64,000 nucleotides of DNA. Source: Weeksellaceae bacterium. Lineage in GTDB: Bacteria; Bacteroidota; Bacteroidia; Flavobacteriales; Weeksellaceae. The DNA lies in the NCBI GenBank assembly GCA_949788275.1, contig OX460916.1, positions 1,674,001 to 1,738,000 of the forward strand. The letters run 5' to 3'. The notes under the pieces are model-generated. The model saw only the letters and a program-made list of their open reading frames with translations, made no database searches and had not been told where the DNA came from. Positions 62,149 to 64,000 of this stretch are shown in pieces (position 1 is the first letter of the stretch; each line of letters opens with the position of its first letter). The position numbers and the translations under genes were made by a program.

Positions 62149-62152
62149 GGTG

Positions 62153-62713
62153 TTAAGCTTCGCTTAATTGTTTGATTGATTGGATCAGTAACTGGCTTTC
62201 GACTTCCGCTACCTTTCTTTGTAAATCTTCTACCTGATCATTATCTTCAATGGTGAAGGACGCTTGAGCTATAATTTGCCCCTCGTCTACTCCAGCCGAG
62301 ACATAATGAACGGTTGCTCCAGAATGTGTTTCTTTGGCATCCAAGACCGCTTGATGGACTTTCGCTCCATACATCCCTTTTCCTCCGTATTTCGGTAGAA
62401 GAGATGGATGAATATTAATCATCTTATCACCCCATTTCATTGTAAATTCAGGAGACAGAATCGTTAAAAAACCTGCTAGGACAATTAGATCAATATCTTC
62501 TTCCATTAGATTGTGATTAGCATCTTCGGAAAAATTCTTTCGCTCTAAGATATAGGTTCTGATATCGCGATCCAATGAACGTTCGATGGCATAGCAATTG
62601 CGATCGGCCATCACCATGGATAGTTCAACTTGGGGTAAAACACCTTCGTCAATGGCTTGGATTATATTTTGAAGATTTGATCCACCTCCGGATACAAATA
62701 CGGCTATTTTCAT
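62153..62713 (-). CDS. purN: Phosphoribosylglycinamide formyltransferase
   Basis: This 186-residue enzyme transfers a formyl group from 10-formyl-tetrahydrofolate to GAR, the third step of purine synthesis. It shows FVSGGGSNLQNIIQA (phosphate loop), LAGFLTILSPEF, INIHPSLLPKYGGKGMYG (catalytic Asn and His) and HYVSAGVDEGQII (catalytic Asp). Ten GTTT units (AAAC on the coding strand) lie directly before the ATG and cover the ribosome-binding region. The helicase gene ends 66 bases upstream, so purN is likely co-transcribed with it. Confidence 0.95.
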   Translation of the reverse strand: MKIAVFVSGGGSNLQNIIQAIDEGVLPQVELSMVMADRNCYAIERSLDRDIRTYILERKNFSEDANHNLMEEDIDLIVLAGFLTILSPEFTMKWGDKMINIHPSLLPKYGGKGMYGAKVHQAVLDAKETHSGATVHYVSAGVDEGQIIAQASFTIEDNDQVEDLQRKVAEVESQLLIQSIKQLSEA

Positions 62714-62753
62714 GTTTGTTTGTTTGTTTGTTTGTTTGTTTGTTTGTTTGTTT
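62714..62753. repeat. Tetranucleotide repeat (GTTT)10 at the purN start
   Basis: Ten perfect GTTT units touch the purN start codon; on the coding strand they read AAAC repeats ending CAAACATG. Such tracts change length by slippage and here would alter the spacing and A-content of the translation-initiation region but not the frame of the protein. Confidence 0.95.
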
Positions 62754-62779
62754 TGTGTTCCTATTAATCAAAGGCCCGT

Positions 62780-64000
62780 TTAATCGATAAAAAGCAACGC
62801 TTTTTTAATATCTTCATAACCAATTTCCCCATTAAAATAATCGAAAATAGGTTTTAACACCCGATTCTCTTCAAATTCAACTTCACTGTAAGCTAAACGT
62901 ACTTTATCGATTAATTGGTCGGCTGGTTTGAAGCGACTTAAGTCGATCGAAGGATCAGCTTCTTTGATTCGACCAATATGATCAACGATGACCGAAGAAG
63001 TTAAACCACGGCGATCGACGATTTCATCGATTGTAAGCCCTTCAACAACATAATCTTTGGTAATTTCGTAGGTCGACTTTTTGGTTGCTTTAGTCCCTGT
63101 TTTTGCTTTTTCTTTATTTTTCGCCATCTGCTTTTTATCAAATGTACCACCGACATGGCGAATAAACGGTGCCCACGAACCTTTCAATTCTTGTTCATCG
63201 AGTTGATCATCGGATAAATGAGATAATTCCTGAAAGCGTTTATCGGCTTTCATCGCCAAGGCATCAATTTGCAGAGCGGTTTCATTTAACCCATGTAAGG
63301 TTAAACTATTTAGATCGCGTAATCGCGATAAGGCTACATACCCTTGTCCTTTCTCAAAAGCTTTGGATAAATCGATAAAAGCAGCATCCAAGGTCATTCC
63401 TTGGCTTTTATGAATGGTAATCGCCCAAGCCAAACGAAGTGGAACTTGGGTAAAAGACACCAAGGCCTTTCCCGTTTCATCTTCAATGGCCCAAGTTTCA
63501 GGTTTGGCCACATGAAACTGATTGTCGAATGTTTTCACAATCGGTTCATCTTTTTCAGTATAGCCCGAAACGGTGCCTAAGGTTCCGTTGACATAGCCCA
63601 CATCGAAGTTATTTCGAACGAACATCACTTTAGCCCCAATTTTCAATTCCAAAACCTCATCGGCTAGAACCGATTTTTTCAGGACTTCGGCTAGATTAGC
63701 ATTTCCTGTGATTTTTGCCTCGAACACTTTAGCTGAAGAATCAATTTCGACTAATTTCCCTTTATTAATTCGATCGACATCCATATTATGGGTGTATAAA
63801 CGAGTTTGGGATTCCATTTCATCGGGAAAATACGCAATTCGGCTTTGCAAAGTTTCAATCAATGGTTCCGTAACGAAACCGGCACGAATAGCATTTAAAA
63901 TATCGTTTAATTCGTTATTGGTCTGACGGAACTGTTCGGTTAAGTAGCAGATATGGGCTTTGGCATTCACCCAAGCATCTGCCATAAAACAAAACTTATC
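62780..64000 (-). CDS. ATP-dependent helicase, RecD/Pif1-like (3' part)
   Basis: Only the C-terminal 406 residues are inside the window; the frame stays open to its right end, so the Walker A and B motifs are unseen. Visible are later SF1 motifs: YLTEQFRQTNNELN, IGAKVMFVRNNFDVGYVNGTLG, the UvrD_C_2-type AWAITIHKSQGMTLD and FEKGQGYVALSRLRDLNSLTL. The final 130 residues hold a basic Lys-rich linker and a helix-turn-helix domain (DYVVEGLTIDEIVDRRGLTSSVIVDHI), a known tail of Bacteroidota Pif1/RecD-like helicases. It likely unwinds DNA in repair or replication. Confidence 0.88.
   Translation of the reverse strand, partial: DKFCFMADAWVNAKAHICYLTEQFRQTNNELNDILNAIRAGFVTEPLIETLQSRIAYFPDEMESQTRLYTHNMDVDRINKGKLVEIDSSAKVFEAKITGNANLAEVLKKSVLADEVLELKIGAKVMFVRNNFDVGYVNGTLGTVSGYTEKDEPIVKTFDNQFHVAKPETWAIEDETGKALVSFTQVPLRLAWAITIHKSQGMTLDAAFIDLSKAFEKGQGYVALSRLRDLNSLTLHGLNETALQIDALAMKADKRFQELSHLSDDQLDEQELKGSWAPFIRHVGGTFDKKQMAKNKEKAKTGTKATKKSTYEITKDYVVEGLTIDEIVDRRGLTSSVIVDHIGRIKEADPSIDLSRFKPADQLIDKVRLAYSEVEFEENRVLKPIFDYFNGEIGYEDIKKALLFID

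Noticed and set aside
62575-62790. Plus-strand frame with repeated CLFV units
   Set aside because: It is a translation of the GTTT tract and antisense to purN.

Overview
The window looks like a chromosomal segment of a member of the Bacteroidota, most likely class Flavobacteriia (Weeksellaceae-like; genus not determined). Supporting signs are low GC, Bacteroidota-type promoter boxes (TAnnTTTG at -7) with almost no Shine-Dalgarno sequences, TonB-dependent receptors with carboxypeptidase-like N-terminal domains, a secreted peptidase with a type IX secretion tail, a MiaE-type tRNA hydroxylase, ribonuclease Y, an HYC_CC_PP-type protein and flavobacterial hairpin repeats. I see no phage, insertion sequence, CRISPR array or integrated element. 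Most of the window is housekeeping DNA with a few accessory islands.

Layout. 0-5 kb: TlpA-like thioredoxin, repeat elements, a GreA/B-like protein with a metallo-beta-lactamase-fold hydrolase, a CatB/Vat-type acetyltransferase and a umuC-umuD pair. 5-10 kb: membrane-anchored HTH regulator, AT-rich gap, glycosyltransferase, secreted protein, miaE. 10-16.5 kb (minus strand): Crp-like regulator, nrdBA with a long leader, rny, a probable 6S RNA, zapA and a coiled-coil partner. 16.8-25 kb: M23 peptidase overlapping a TonB receptor, grpE-dnaJ, M36 peptidase. 25-28.5 kb (minus): metal-related cassette of HYC_CC_PP protein, TonB receptor and HMA-domain protein. 28.7-33 kb: glyS, M48 peptidase, PF04020 membrane protein, WYL regulator. 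33.4-36.6 kb: a structured noncoding region followed by an SPFH protein gene and rtcB. 36.9-48 kb: 2OG-Fe oxygenase, two unknown proteins, three tandem paralogous secreted proteins, thiolase, accA, dnaB, aldehyde dehydrogenase. 48-53.4 kb: truncated hemoglobin, rbfA, LolC/E-like permease, Omp85-like protein, NlpC/P60 lipoprotein, ECF sigma factor. 53.5-64 kb (minus): three identical tRNA-Gln genes, a lipoprotein, and a purine group (xpt, guaA, purD, purH, purN) with mtgA and the 3' part of a helicase gene.

The most interesting locus is 33.4-36.6 kb. Upstream of the SPFH-rtcB operon lies a sequence that folds as a complete tRNA body in circularly permuted order: T-arm first, acceptor stem closed by a short loop, D-arm last, no CCA end, and the two ends leaving through the anticodon stem. 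This is the architecture of YrlA-type Y RNAs, which accompany rtcBA in Salmonella. No Ro60 gene is visible here; instead there is an SPFH protein without a membrane anchor and a divergent WYL regulator with repeated TTGCGTA-type sites between the two transcription units.

A second theme is a dispersed family of about 160-bp repeats (three close copies and two diverged relatives). Each close copy ends in a perfect 21-22 bp hairpin whose stem sequence differs between copies while staying fully paired.
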